Notes under the pieces: generated by a model | Database searches by the model: none | Told to the model about the DNA's origin: nothing | What the model saw: only the letters and a program-made list of their open reading frames with translations | In this document: in pieces, positions 48,441-59,091 of the stretch | Layout of the letters: the number at the start of each line of letters is the position of its first letter | Position numbering within the stretch: the stretch's first letter is position 1 | Assembly: GCA_026018925.1 (NCBI GenBank) | Contig: JAKSZU010000002.1 | Span: forward strand, 14,474,162 to 14,538,161 | Direction of reading: 5' to 3' | Origin: Tupaia tana | Taxonomy: Eukaryota; Chordata; Mammalia; Scandentia; Tupaiidae | DNA: 64,000 nucleotides | Made by a program: the position numbers and the translations under genes

Positions 48441-49989
48441 CTCTGTTACTACTTTAAAACTATAACAAGTTGGATTTACAATCAAATGAAACCATCATTC
48501 GAATCTGCAAGTAAAAATTTGTAAGATCTTGTCACTTCAGGTGGAATCACAGAGGCAATGCAAGAGGCTCATGTCACTATCAAATGCAAGACTGTGACGA
48601 CTCTCCCGGGTTATCTCAAGCCCGAGCCTGCACGTTGGCTCAGACCAGCTGAGGGGCTGGGCCCCCCTCCTCTCAGCCTGCAGTTCCAGCTGTAACCAGA
48701 CCCCAACTAGCTAGGCCTTTCATTCACCCCAAAGGCCACCTGCTTGCGGGCAACCAAGCAAATGGATCGCTTTTAAACAGAAGATGACACTGATTGTCAC
48801 TAAATATAACGAGTGCCTTATGTACATTCCATCGGAACCACGAGCTCAAATTAGCCTGTCAGAATGTCACTGTTCCTGATGTCGTGTGTCGAGTGACACA
48901 ATTAGCTCCAGAGAATAAAGCAAGGCTTGTCAGGGCCCTCAGAGCGTCTCTTTTCTGAGATCATCCCTTAGCGTGGTGCCTGATTTAATTCAAATTCTTT
49001 TCATGTTTGAAGGTACGTGTGTGTGTGTGTTACACTTCAAACTTCAAAATGATCGCACAGGGAAGAATTAGGGTAAAATCGGTGTACTTTTTATAAGGCC
49101 CCAAATGCTTTTTTTTTTTTTTTTTTTCCCTTTTACTTCCCTTCTGCAAGTGAAATTTATCAAAGGCCAAATCTTAGTCCTTTGTGAGAAAAACAAAGTG
49201 TGCTGGGGGAAAAAAAAAAGATGTAGAATTCATGTTGAAACTGCAAAGATTAAAGCTCTAGGAAGTCTGGCCCAGCTCGGTAACTACCCTCTCCATCTGA
49301 GGGCGTGAGCACAACCAGAGCAGGTCTGCTCAGGCGGGAAACCGGAAAACCGGCAAACCGGCGTGCTGGAGCGTGGGCTGATCAGAGTAAGGGTCCCTCT
49401 GCGCCGAGGCCAGTCTCGGAGAGCATTGGCACGTGTTCGGCCCTTTGGAAAGAAGCTTAAACCAGCATGAACGCTGAGCAGAACTCACCCAACAGGGAAG
49501 AGGATTGTTCTGGGAACAACATGTACAGCCACTCTTGTGATGAGATTTGGGATTGTTCCAGATTTTAACCCTGGGTCCCGTGATTAAAGGTTTCTGGGCA
49601 TTGGAGAAACGCGCACTTGAGACAGTGCGGCACAGAGCACGGGCCCTCCTCTGGCGACCTAGGCAGGGCAGCGGGGCCTCCAGAGAGATACCACTGTCCT
49701 TGCCCCGTGTCACCGCCACCAGGGGCTCCCCACCACCGGAGCCTAGCTGCACGCTTGGGGCAGCCCAGAGGCCGACTCTGGGCGAGAAGCTGAGATTCTG
49801 ACACAGTGTGAGCAAAGCCAGCAAGTATAACCTGTCCTGTTTGCTTGTTATTTTTGTTTGCAAGAAAAAAAAATTGTTTATTGCCTCAATAATATTAATA
49901 ATTTAATAAGATGTCATTTAATTTGGGGCTAGATAAACCATTTGCTCTAGTACATTCAATCTTCCACTGTTTTTATTTTTGGTTTACAT
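48441..49989. other. Unique DNA, partly GC-rich, no gene recognised
   Basis: A T-run lies at 49110-49127. A 177-codon minus-strand frame (49330-49863) covers GC-rich DNA but has no recognised domain. CpG frequency is moderate at 49560-49800. Confidence 0.45.
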
Positions 49990-51375
49990 TTTTAACAGCT
50001 TCCTTGAGGTATGCCTCGCTACAATCCACTGCGAGGATTTAAAGTGCAAACTGATACTTCCGACGAGTTGATATGCCGTGATGAAGACCATGGGCACGTG
50101 CTCTGGGTCCACAGCTGTTTTCTGTGCATTTGAAGTCCCTCCCTCCTGGCCCTCCCACTTCACACCCTCCCCAAGTGAACTACTAATCCGCTTCCAGTCC
50201 TTATAAGTAAGTTTACATTTTCTAGAATTTTATGTAAATGAAGCCATGTCGTATATATACCTTTTTTGATTCAGCCTTTTTTACTCAGCATAATTATTTT
50301 GAGACAACATTTTATAGCATCTACCAACAGTTCGTTCCTTTTCATGGTCCACTGTGTAGCCATCACGCTTTGTTCACGCTCTCGTGTGTTAACTAACGCT
50401 TAGACTGTCTCCAGGTTAGTACTACTGCAAACAGAGCCCTATGAACACCTGTGTGCTCGCGTCTGTGCGTTTTCAGTTCTCTTGAGTAAACACCAAGCAG
50501 TAGGCTGCCTGGGTCACTGGGAAGGAGCAGGGTGAAGTTTTTAAGAAACTGCCAGATTCTCTTCCCAAGTGATTGTGCAATTTCAGCCATGTCAGTGGTA
50601 CCGGAGCGCTCCAGGTGCTCGGGCATGTGAGGTGGTCGCTCTGTCCCAGTGGTACCGGCACGCTCCAGGTGCTCCAGCATGTGAGGTGGCCGCTCGGTCC
50701 CAGTGGTACCAGAGCGCTCCAGGTGCTCGGGCATGTGAGGTGGCCGTTCTGTCCCAGTGATACCGGAGCGCTCCAGGTGCTCGGGCATGTGAGGTGGTCG
50801 CTCTGTCCCAGTGGTACCAGAGCGTTCCAGGTGCTCGGACATGTGAGGTGGCCACTCTCTCTCCCAGTGGTACCGGAGTGCTCCAGGTGCTCCAGCATGT
50901 GAGGTGGCCATTCTGTCCCAGTGGTACCGGAGCGCTCCAGGTGCTCCAGCATGTGAGGTGGCCGTTCTCTCCCAGTGGTACCGGAGCGCTCCAGGTGCTC
51001 CAGCATGTGAGGTGGCCGCTCTGTCCCAGTGGTACCGGAGCGCTCCAGGTGCTCCAGCATGTGAGGTGGCCGCTCTGTCCCAGTGGTACCGGAGCGCTCC
51101 AGGTGCTCGGACATGTGAGGTGGCCGTTCTCTCCCAGTGGTACTGGAGCGCTCCAGGTGCTCCAGCATGTGAGATGGCCGCTCTGTTCCAGTGGTACTGG
51201 AGCGCTCCAGGTGCTCCGGCATGTGAAGTGGCCGCTCTGTCCCAGTGGTACCAGAGCATTCCAGGTGCTCCGGCATGTGAGATGGCCGCTCTCTGTCCCA
51301 GGGGACTTGCTCACAGCAGCTTTGATTGGCATTCCTCTGAGGTCCAGCTGTGCTCAGCATGTTTCCAGAGCAATT
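49990..51375 (-). mobile_element. L1M ORF2 3' region, antisense, with an internal minisatellite
   Basis: Antisense L1M words lead in (TCTAGAATTTTATGTAAATG, TTACTCAGCATAATTATTTT, GTTTTTAAGAAACTGCCAGA) and resume after the minisatellite (GCTTTGATTGGCATTCCTCT, TGCTCAGCATGTTTCC). Minus-strand ORF2 C-terminal residues are still readable in one frame (IWQFLKNFTLLLPSDPG then LLLGVYSRELK). The 54-bp repeat array sits exactly where the [14 protein letters not shown] part of ORF2 is expected. Confidence 0.8.
50593..51298. repeat. Minisatellite, 13 copies of a 54-bp unit
   Basis: Units start with CAGTGGTACC at 50593, 50647, 50701, 50755, 50809, 50865, 50919, 50973, 51027, 51081, 51135, 51189 and 51243. 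The period is 54 bp except for a 2-bp CT insertion in units five and thirteen. Variation between units is low (a few substitutions such as CCAGC versus CGGGC, GGCCG versus GGTCG). Because 54 is a multiple of three, several frames stay open for 200-300 codons on both strands; the minus-strand frame repeats HLERSGTTGTERPPHMPE. These are by-products of the period, not evidence of a gene. Confidence 0.97.
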
Positions 51376-51850
51376 CACCAGGGAGACATTGGTGTGTCTC
51401 ATTGATCAGTGTCGTAATCACCCCTAATCACATTTCTGGGTTTGCAACAGCAATCGACCCTTTCTTTTGCGTAAACACCCTGTGCAGCTTTCTTCCGATC
51501 TCGACTTTTTGCGTAAGAAATACACAGCATGTTACTAACACTAAATCGATTTTTAAAACAACCATTCTAGGTAAAAATGAACTGGAATAAACTAAACCAA
51601 AACAATTCTTTAGACTTGTATGTTTATATCCAAATTCACTTAGACAAACTTTCATACATCGATTTATTTATCAGAGGAAAAATGTATTGTCATTTGAGAA
51701 ATCTGTTTTCTTATGAAAGTCAATTCAAACTGAATGAAATTATTTGTTTATCATTGGCTGGAAGTGTTGGCCAACTCCTGTATTGCATCTAATATAAAAC
51801 CATATTTTCTCAAGTATAATCTCTAAGAAGTTCAAGGGCTTTTTGGCTTT
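51376..51850. other. Unique AT-rich DNA
   Basis: No recognised gene or repeat. Confidence 0.5.
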
Positions 51851-52072
51851 TTGTTTTTTCCTTGCCAGAGGATGTATTCACTCCCATGGAGAGAGAGGAG
51901 AGAGGAGGGGAGGGAGCACTGGGACCTGGCTTCGCTGCAGTCCCTCTCCACTTCCCACGCTACTAGGATTTGGGACACTCACTGCCCTGCCTGGTTTTAC
52001 AAGCCACTGAAGTCGGGATTTAAACTGCATGTAAAATCTGGCTCCCTAATCTCTAGACCATGGGCAGGCTCA
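51851..52072 (-). mobile_element. Degraded SINE-A group copy
   Basis: On the minus strand: decayed B box TTTAAATCCCGAC, CAGTGGCTTGTAAAACCAGG, then GGGACTGCAGCGAAGCC in place of the GGGATTGCGGCGTGGCC word. An imperfect duplication (TTCAAGGGCTTTTT / TTCAAGAGTTTTT) is visible. Confidence 0.7.
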
Positions 52073-53707
52073 AATTTCAAGAGTTTTTAATACAGACTTT
52101 AAAAATTAGTTTCCTTCCAATATTTATGCCTCATCTCACCACAGTTGCTGCTTTACAACATTTAAAGGCTGTATTTTTACTACTCATATTAATATAAGAG
52201 TTTTTGAAGGCTAACTTCCTCAAGAGGTAAATTGAGCAACCACCATTGGATAAACACTTGAATACATATATGATATACATATATATTTTCATGTATATAA
52301 CACGTATCCATATATATGTATGAAGAAAGTAACAGAAAGAACAAATAAGTTACATTTTCTGCTAAAAATATCACTACAGATATGTAAATTCAGTAAATGA
52401 GACTTCACACGTTTGGTATTTTCTATGAGGACACTATGCCATGCACATAAAGACATTTTTCTGAACCATAAATCAGGCCAGCTAAATATGTTCCTAGTTG
52501 TAAGACATTCCGTTACACCGGTCACCTACAGGCGATAACTACTCACACTGCTACCACGTGCCTTCCGACTGCTCATTCATCAATCATGTGTCATTCCTCC
52601 CATCTAAATATGCCACTTAAAAATATAAGTGTGTATTGAGAACTACTTAAGATGTTCATTTACTATGGCTAAATGCTTCATTATAGTAATCCAACATTTT
52701 CTGGCCAACTAGAGAAATGAATTGTTCACGAATGAAGCAAAATGAAGAACTCTTCACAGAAAAGCAGTGAGGCGGTGAAGGACAGGGGTTGAGTAAAAGA
52801 ATCAGAGAGAAAAATACAAAGAGAATAAGATGGAGGAAATTGAAGAAAGGTTAATGAGGTGGAAACAAGTCTGTGGGAGTAGAAAAGGAAGAATGAGAGT
52901 GTCCGTGTATATTTCGAGAATTAGGCACACTGAATAGTAAAAAGAATTTCCATCATCCAATGCTTCGGTTGGAAGACCTTCCCTGCCCACGGCCCACCCC
53001 ACATAGCGTTTCCCAGACAGGTCTTCCAGAAGCGGATTCTCAAGCCTGCTTTGTCTTCACGGAGCCAAATCTTTTCAAGACACCCCAGGAAGCATTTCTT
53101 CTCTAGAAATTACCAAAGGCATGTGGTAGCAAAACAGTTCTCCAAACAGGAGAAAATAAAATGCACAAAGAATAACCGCCACTGAATATTAATCAGACGT
53201 GAATAAAATGTAGAAATAGTAAGTGGGTGCTTCCGGTGCTATTAGCAGGCATTATCATACGTACTAAGTTGCTTTGCACATAATTATGCCTGACCTCAAT
53301 GAAGAAATAAAATACTGGTTTTTTTTGCCATCAGTTTCAAAAATTAAGAGTAATTAATATTTTGATAGCGTAAATACAAAATTCCTTTGAAACACTAATG
53401 AAGATCATCAAAGAGGGTAAACCTGTAAGTACTCATTTTGAAATAGTTGGAACGAATTTTCTTTGACATCTTTACGTTGATCGAGTTGTTGTCGTTTGGA
53501 TTCAACTTAGAAATATAAAAGCTTTAGAGTTGTTTTCTTGATCTTCTAAGTTATAGATTAAATTTGTGTCTGGTTCTGGCTCAGGTATTTGCCAGAATCC
53601 TTTTTTAAAATTGCAACAAATGTGGGAAATATAGACAAGCAAGGGAAAAAGAAAACTCACCTATGAGCCCTGACTCAGAGATGAGAGTTTAACTTTTTTG
53701 AGTATTA
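52073..53707. other. Unique AT-rich DNA with a short AT microsatellite
   Basis: An ATAT/ATGT-rich run lies at 52262-52320. No gene or repeat family recognised. Confidence 0.5.
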
Positions 53708-53786
53708 TTGGGTTGTTGGGAAGGTCATGACACATTTTTGCACAGAAAAACATAGAAAAATACGCATGACTTTTCCGATGACCTAA
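53708..53786. mobile_element. 79-bp mariner-type MITE
   Basis: The two ends are inverted repeats of about 24 bp: left TTGGGTTGTTGGGAAGGTCA, right complement TTAGGTCATCGGAAAAGTCA (roughly 70% identical), with a TA directly before the left end (53706-53707). Length and layout match MADE1-like mariner miniature elements (about 80 bp), though the sequence is not MADE1 itself. Confidence 0.65.
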
Positions 53787-54112
53787 TGTGTATTTCTCTA
53801 AACGAGACCTAGAGACAAAAGGGAAGCACCAATCCCAACCATCAGGCCGGTTTCCCCTTTCTCTCTAGCTATGCTCCAAGGGCTAGGACACCTTTTCTCC
53901 TAAATCCTCAAAAAGCAAAGTACTTGCACACCTTTCCACGGCCCAGAGCAACCACTCGCCCTACGTCTCCCCTCTAAGAGACGTCTGTCCTCACGATTCG
54001 CAGGTGGTTCCAGTCCAGGCGTCCTCAAGGTTCTATCCTTCTCTCCATAAAGATAAGAAAAACAGGAATTTAACCTTTAGAAGGGCACCCCACTACAAAG
54101 ATATCATTAAAC
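53787..54112. other. Unique DNA
   Basis: No recognised gene or repeat. Confidence 0.5.
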
Positions 54113-54124
54113 TTAGGCTTTCAG

Positions 54125-54364
54125 GGCGTCAAATGGCACAGTGGAGCTACACGGAAAAGGTCCTGGGGTCAAGTTCCGGGACCTCCCTGAAGCGTGGCAG
54201 GAGGACACAGCGCCTGTGATCCAGGGGCTAAAACTGGGGCACACATCAGTGCAAGGGAGGGCAGTGCTGGTCTTACGTACATTTATACCTTCTTCCTCTC
54301 CCTCTGACCTTCATGGGCCAAGTAAATAAATTAAAAATATGTACAATGTATCTTCTTTAAAAAG
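54125..54364 (+). mobile_element. Degraded SINE of the A group
   Basis: Head GGCGTCAAATGGCACAGTGG, B-box-like GGTCAAGTTCCGGGACCT, a diverged body, a CTTCCTCTCCCTCTGACC tract and AAATAAATTAAAAATA end. The duplication TTAGGCTTTCAG / TTAGACTTTCAG at 54113-54124 and 54365-54376 supports a retroinsertion of this span. Confidence 0.65.
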
Positions 54365-54376
54365 TTAGACTTTCAG

Positions 54377-55491
54377 ATATAAATGTAATTACTTCTATTT
54401 TTTATCGTCTTAGATAACTAATTTCTTATTTGTTGCTCAACAATTTGTAAAATATGGCATTGTTAGAAAGCCTGCAAAGATCTCCACTAGGGAAAGAGCT
54501 CTGAAGAGGTCCTTGTGTGAACCACTGTCGTTCTGTTCTGAGAAGTTCTGGGTTTTGCACCTTAACCTTTGACCATAATGGCATGAACAACAACTTCTTA
54601 GGTGAATTGCAAGTTTTCTTTCCCGCTGTTTCCTAAAGCCTTGCTCTAGCAAACGCCAGTTTCTGGCCGCAGAGCTGGGGTTAAAAGTTGGGCTCACAGC
54701 CTCATTTTCTGTTTGTGTTCTGTCGTACGCATTACTGTTTCTCTTTAGGGTAGAGACAAAAAACACACCGCCCTGCAATACCTTCTAGTGTGGAGACAGC
54801 GATGCTGGCGGGAAAGGAGACGGTCTTCGAGCTGGTGGCTCCCCTGTCCCGTTCCTGAGCCAGTGGGAGGAAGAAGACCCCACAATCTGCTCCTCCTGCC
54901 CTTCCACGGCCTCCCTGCTCCTTGGAGGTGACAGCAGGTTGTAAAGGAAAGTCCCCTGAGAACAGCAAGCAAGTGTTCGAAGCATCCCAAGGCAGAGTTT
55001 CAATTAGAATGCAGCCTCTCAACCAGCCACTGAAGACCTGGTAACAACGCAACCTCGCTGTGCATTGCATAAAATTATGATTACATGCACCTCAAACTCT
55101 CATTTACAAAGGAGCAGAAGTGCCTGCTAAGTGCTGCCTGGCTACGCTGAGGTCTGCCTGTCTCTGCATTGATGCTTTCTGAGGATTAGCTTGGCATTTA
55201 CAGTGAATAAAAATGTAAATCCCGCAGAAGCTCTCCGTGCCCAGATCTCCAACGCACAAGGCGTGGCTGAGAGTCCTCGGCTGAGTAGATGGCCCTCTTG
55301 TTCAGAATGTTACATGGAGCAGTTGGCCATCCAAAATGTCAGTCATCGTTAGAACGACAATACACTCATCGGGTGGAGCGTCTCAAATGCCATGCGGCAG
55401 GCTGCCCTGCCATCTGGTGGCTGGTACAGAGAAAAACTCCCGTTCAAAAGGACATGCAAAACTTGACCCTTCGCTGTTGGAGAGGGTGCTG
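54377..55491. other. Unique DNA, no gene seen
   Basis: Short overlapping frames only; no domain or repeat recognised. Confidence 0.5.
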
Positions 55492-55500
55492 CCAAATTTC

Positions 55501-55775
55501 TTTTTTTCTTTTTTCTTTTTTTTTTTTATAAGTTTTTGCTATAGTGTGTATGCACTCGCCAGAAAGACAGAGGCAGAGAAACAGAGCGTGAAAAGTTAGC
55601 CCCCCCCCCACTCGTGGTGATGGCCATGCCACAATCCCTTCTCCATTCTCATGTCAGGATCTTGGGCACACACGCACACCCGCCTGGCAGGAGTTTAAGT
55701 AACTGGGTCTGGGGCTCAAACTGCTGTTGACTACATGGGAGTCTAGCGACAGCCATTATGCCAACTGCTAGTCCC
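55501..55775 (-). mobile_element. SINE-A copy, left arm of an inverted pair
   Basis: T-rich tail with C interruptions, ATAAGTTTTTGCTATAGTGT, a run of nine C near 55600-55609, and a head ending CTGCTAGTCCC. Duplication CCAAATTTC at 55492-55500 and 55776-55784. It points toward the next SINE, head to head. Confidence 0.9.
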
Positions 55776-55824
55776 CCAAATTTCAAATGGACTTCTCCCG
55801 AAGACCTGAGAAGAGGGAGTAGTA

Positions 55825-56084
55825 GGGACCAGCAGTTGACGTAGTGGCTATGTCGCTCGACTCCCATGTGGTCGACCATGGTTAGAGCCCCACCAGGTTT
55901 AAACTCACGCCGGGTACGTGTGCGTGCATGCCCAAGATCCCGAGAGGAGAATGGAGGAGAAGGGATTGCGGTGTGGCCATCCCCCCTGGGGAGTGATTTC
56001 TTGCTTTCTTTCTCTCTGTCTCTCTCTGTGTCTCTGGTGAGCGCACATGCCGTATAGTAAAAAACCTCTTGGAAAAAAAAAATT
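55825..56084 (+). mobile_element. SINE-A copy, right arm of an inverted pair
   Basis: GGGACCAGCAGTTGACGTAG head, GTGCGTGCATGCCCAAGATC body, CCCCCCTGGGG run, CATGCCGTATAGTAAAAAAC end. Duplication AAGAGGGAGTA / AAGAGAGAGTA at 55811-55821 and 56085-56095. It lies 49 bp after the opposite-strand copy. Confidence 0.92.
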
Positions 56085-56095
56085 AAGAGAGAGTA

Positions 56096-56194
56096 ACAGA
56101 GAGCTCAATGTGTCCAACCTCAGTCACACCTACATTTATTTGAAATGCACATTTTTTATTTATACAGGTTTTCACAAATGTTAAAAAGAAAAAA

Positions 56195-56253
<59 letters not shown>

Positions 56254-56989
56254 AAGAAAGAAAGGCAAAGCTACCACCACTACAGATAGAAATTTCCATC
56301 AAATTTCACCAAAGTTTCCTTCACGTCTGTTGCAGTAAGCGCTCAGGCACAACGCCACGCCTGGCTACAGATGTTTTCTTTCACATGTGCCTGTTCCAGA
56401 GTCCTCTAAACTTAGTATTTTCTCTTTACTTCCCTTCTTCTGCTCGCCATGGTGACCCTGAGATTCCCCCACACTGCTGTTTGTGTGAATAACTTCATTT
56501 TTACTGCTGAGGATTGTGTAGATACACAGGTTGAGTATCCCTGATCCAGAATGCTTGCCACCAAGAGTGATGTGAATTTATTCAGTCTGGAATATCTGTA
56601 TACACGTAATGAGAGATCTTGGGTGTAGGGCCCAGGTCTGGACATGAAATTAACTATGCTTTATATACACCTTGTGACACAGAGACTAAAGGTAATTTTT
56701 TACACTGTTTTTAATAATTTTGTGCATGAAATCTTCTGTGGCCCGGCTTGCACAGGGGAATCCGGGTGCTTGCAGTAAAGATGTATCAGAGTGGACGGGG
56801 GCTGGCACGGCCTTTCTCCTCTGCGGTGCTGAATAAACTGTGTGCCTGAGTCCTGGCCGTGACCTGCCACATGAGGTCGGGTGTGGTGTTATCTGCTCCG
56901 AGCACATATCAGTGCTCAAAAAACTTCGATTTTGGTTTTGGATTTTCAGAATAGGGGTGCTGAAGCCACACCCCTGTATGTCATTGTCA
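56096..56989. repeat. Unique DNA with a 55-bp poly(A) at 56198-56252
   Basis: An uninterrupted A-run of about 55 follows GTTAAAAAGAAAAAAGGT. No matching target duplication or known element was found directly before it, so it may be the tail of an unrecognised retrocopy or a homopolymer expansion. The rest has no recognised gene. Confidence 0.7.
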
Positions 56990-57260
56990 TGGGCTGTTAC
57001 AGTTTGGAGCAGTTATAAATGACTCCTTGTGAACATCTGTACAGGGACATCTTTTTCATTTCCCTTGGTAAATACCTAGGAGTAAATTCACACGGCCATT
57101 AAGTGGTACGTGTATGCTGACGTCATATAAAACTGCCCGCACTTTTTCAGAGTGGCTATGTCATTTTTTATTCCCACCAGCAAGGTATGGCCGTTCCTGC
57201 TGCATTTCATCCCAGGAAGCACCGGGATGCCAGTCTTATCATTTTAGCTGACTATGTACG
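56990..57260 (-). mobile_element. L1M fragment, antisense
   Basis: TCATTTCCCTTGGTAAATAC, CTAGGAGTAAATTC, ATAAAACTGCCCGCACTTTT and TTATTCCCACCAGCAAGGTA follow the antisense L1M order, homologous to the host of the minisatellite at 50593. Ends are faded. Confidence 0.75.
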
Positions 57261-57529
57261 TGGCCATGCTTGCACGGGGAGATATACAAATGTATAGTTT
57301 TCAAAAACAAAGGCGTAAGTCTGTGGAAACGTAGAAATTCCATGAAATATTTTAAATACCATTATTTCTTTAAATATATTTTCATTTCTTAGTCCTTTAG
57401 TCCTCCAATTTTATGTATGTTAGACAGTTCGAATCATTCCACTCTGGAGTTCTGTTAAGTTTGTCAGTCTTTTTTTGAATATTTTCTGTTGCCACATCAT
57501 CTAGTTTACCAGTGTTGGTTGTTGTGGTT

Positions 57530-57572
57530 GTCATTGTCATTGTTGTTTTGCCACAGATCATGTTCACTTGCC

Positions 57573-57604
<32 letters not shown>

Positions 57605-57772
57605 CGAATAATTACTCCCCAGAGGGATGGCCACACCACAATCCCTTCTTTTTCATATTCCTGTCAGGATTTGGGGCATGCACACACACATGCCCAGTGT
57701 GTTTTTCAAGCCACCAGGTCCAGGACTCGAACCACGGAGTCAGCCTTAACCACCATGCACCTGCTGGCCCCA
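57530..57772 (-). mobile_element. Older SINE-A group copy
   Basis: TTGTTGTTTTGCCACAGATC tail side, a (GA)n run, CACCACAATCCCTTCTTTTT body, B-box complement GGACTCGAACCAC and a head ending CTGCTGGCCCC. A weak duplication (ACCAGTGTTG / ACTAGTGCTT) may flank it. Confidence 0.83.
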
Positions 57773-57889
57773 CTAGTGCTTCTTTTTATTTACTCTGCCA
57801 TCATCCCATCCAGTGACACAGTATTTTCCACCTTTAGAATGACATTCGGTCTTTTTATTTTCTGTTTTTAATGTCTTCTCTTCAATGTG

Positions 57890-58130
57890 TCCATACGTTC
57901 CTTTCATTTTATAAGCATATTTGTAATGCCTGTTTCAAGGTCCTTGTCACTGCTGGGTCTGTCTGTATTGATTACTATTTCTCTTTAGCTCACAGTTTGA
58001 TTCATTTTATATGTCGGTGGGTTTTATAGGATGCTGGACATTGTGCATGCTACATCGTTATGTGTTTGGATTGCATTTTCTTTAATACATGTTTTTTGTG
58101 CAATTTTTGTTTTCTTTTTGACAAACAATA
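57890..58130 (-). mobile_element. L1M scrap, antisense
   Basis: CTGCTGGGTCTGTCTGTATT, TATTTCTCTTTAGCTCACAG and GGATGCTGGACATTGTGCAT resemble an antisense segment near the 5' region of old L1M/L1ME elements. Short and decayed. Confidence 0.55.
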
Positions 58131-58791
58131 GTAAATCATTGACCCTTTTAAGTCTCACATTTTGTAAGTCCAGTTCTAGAGCAGCCTCTATGCTAGCACT
58201 AAAGTGGCCATACCTGTGCGGTGGGGCCTGTCTGCTATAGTGACTGCTTGCCCTAAGGGCTCAAAAAGCCTTTTATGCTGGTTGAGTGAGACTTTTTCAT
58301 CTTCCTATCAGGATGTCTCCAGGCCCTGGCCTGTGTGAGTTCTGAGACCGTTCACCTTATAGCTTATATGAACACGTGCGGGTCAGAATTCGCTGAAAGC
58401 TCGGCGCGCTCCTTACACCATTCCTGGAGCTTGTTCTCCGCACAGCTCCCAGCTTTCAGATTCTGTCCTGCAAACGTAAGCAACCTCTGTCTTCCCCCCA
58501 GCGATCTCTGTGTCTCCACCTAAGTAAAGTCACTCACTTCTGATGGCCCTCCCTGCTCTAACGCCCGCTTCATTTCTTCCCTTCTCTCGGAGAACACAGC
58601 ATTACCCTGTCTGCCGTCTGATATCTAAAAGCAGTTATTTCATTTTACCTAGTTTTATAAAGCAGGGGGTAAATATTATCCCAGATATTGATAAAAATAG
58701 AACTTTACAGGAAATTATCCTTTAATATTCAGTGAAAGCCATGTGTATTAGTTCCCTGTGCCTACTACATTACCACCATATGGATGGCTTC
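58131..58791. other. Unique DNA, no gene seen
   Basis: Short frames only; nothing recognised. Confidence 0.5.
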
Positions 58792-58806
58792 AAACAACAG
58801 AAATCT

Positions 58807-59076
58807 GGGACCAGCAGTTAGTGTAATGGCTATGTCGCTGGACTCCCACGTAGTCGACTGTGGTTCGAGTCCCGGACCCGGTGGCTTAAACTCACGCCGG
58901 GCGCATGTGCGTGCGTGCCCAAGATCCCAGGAGGAAAATGGAGGAGAAGGGATTGCGGCGTGGCCATCCCCCCTGGGGGGTGATTTCTCGCTTTCTATCT
59001 CTCTGTCTGTCTCTGTCTGTCTGGCGAGCGCACGCGCCCTATAACAAAAACCTCTCCAAAAAAAAAAAAAAAAGAA
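58807..59076 (+). mobile_element. SINE-A copy
   Basis: Near-consensus: GGGACCAGCAGTTAGTGTAA, intact B box GGTTCGAGTCC, GCCGGGCGCATGTGCGTGCG, CCCCCCTGGGGGG, GCGAGCGCACGCGCCC. Perfect duplication AAACAACAGAAATCT at 58792-58806 and 59077-59091. Confidence 0.95.
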
Positions 59077-59091
59077 AAACAACAGAAATCT

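Noticed and set aside
49330..49863. 177-codon minus-strand frame as a gene
   Set aside because: GC-rich segment with overlapping frames on the opposite strand and no recognisable domain.
50593..51298. CRISPR array
   Set aside because: Units are nearly identical head-to-tail with no variable spacers, in a mammalian context next to L1.
50473..51405. Large open frames (203-309 codons) over the 54-bp repeats as real protein genes
   Set aside because: They exist on both strands and in several frames because the unit is 18 codons long without stops; no start context, domain or splice signal supports them.
58807..58890. Functional tRNA gene (A box, B box present)
   Set aside because: The head is part of a 265-bp SINE with tail and target duplications; the acceptor and anticodon stems do not pair as a tRNA would.
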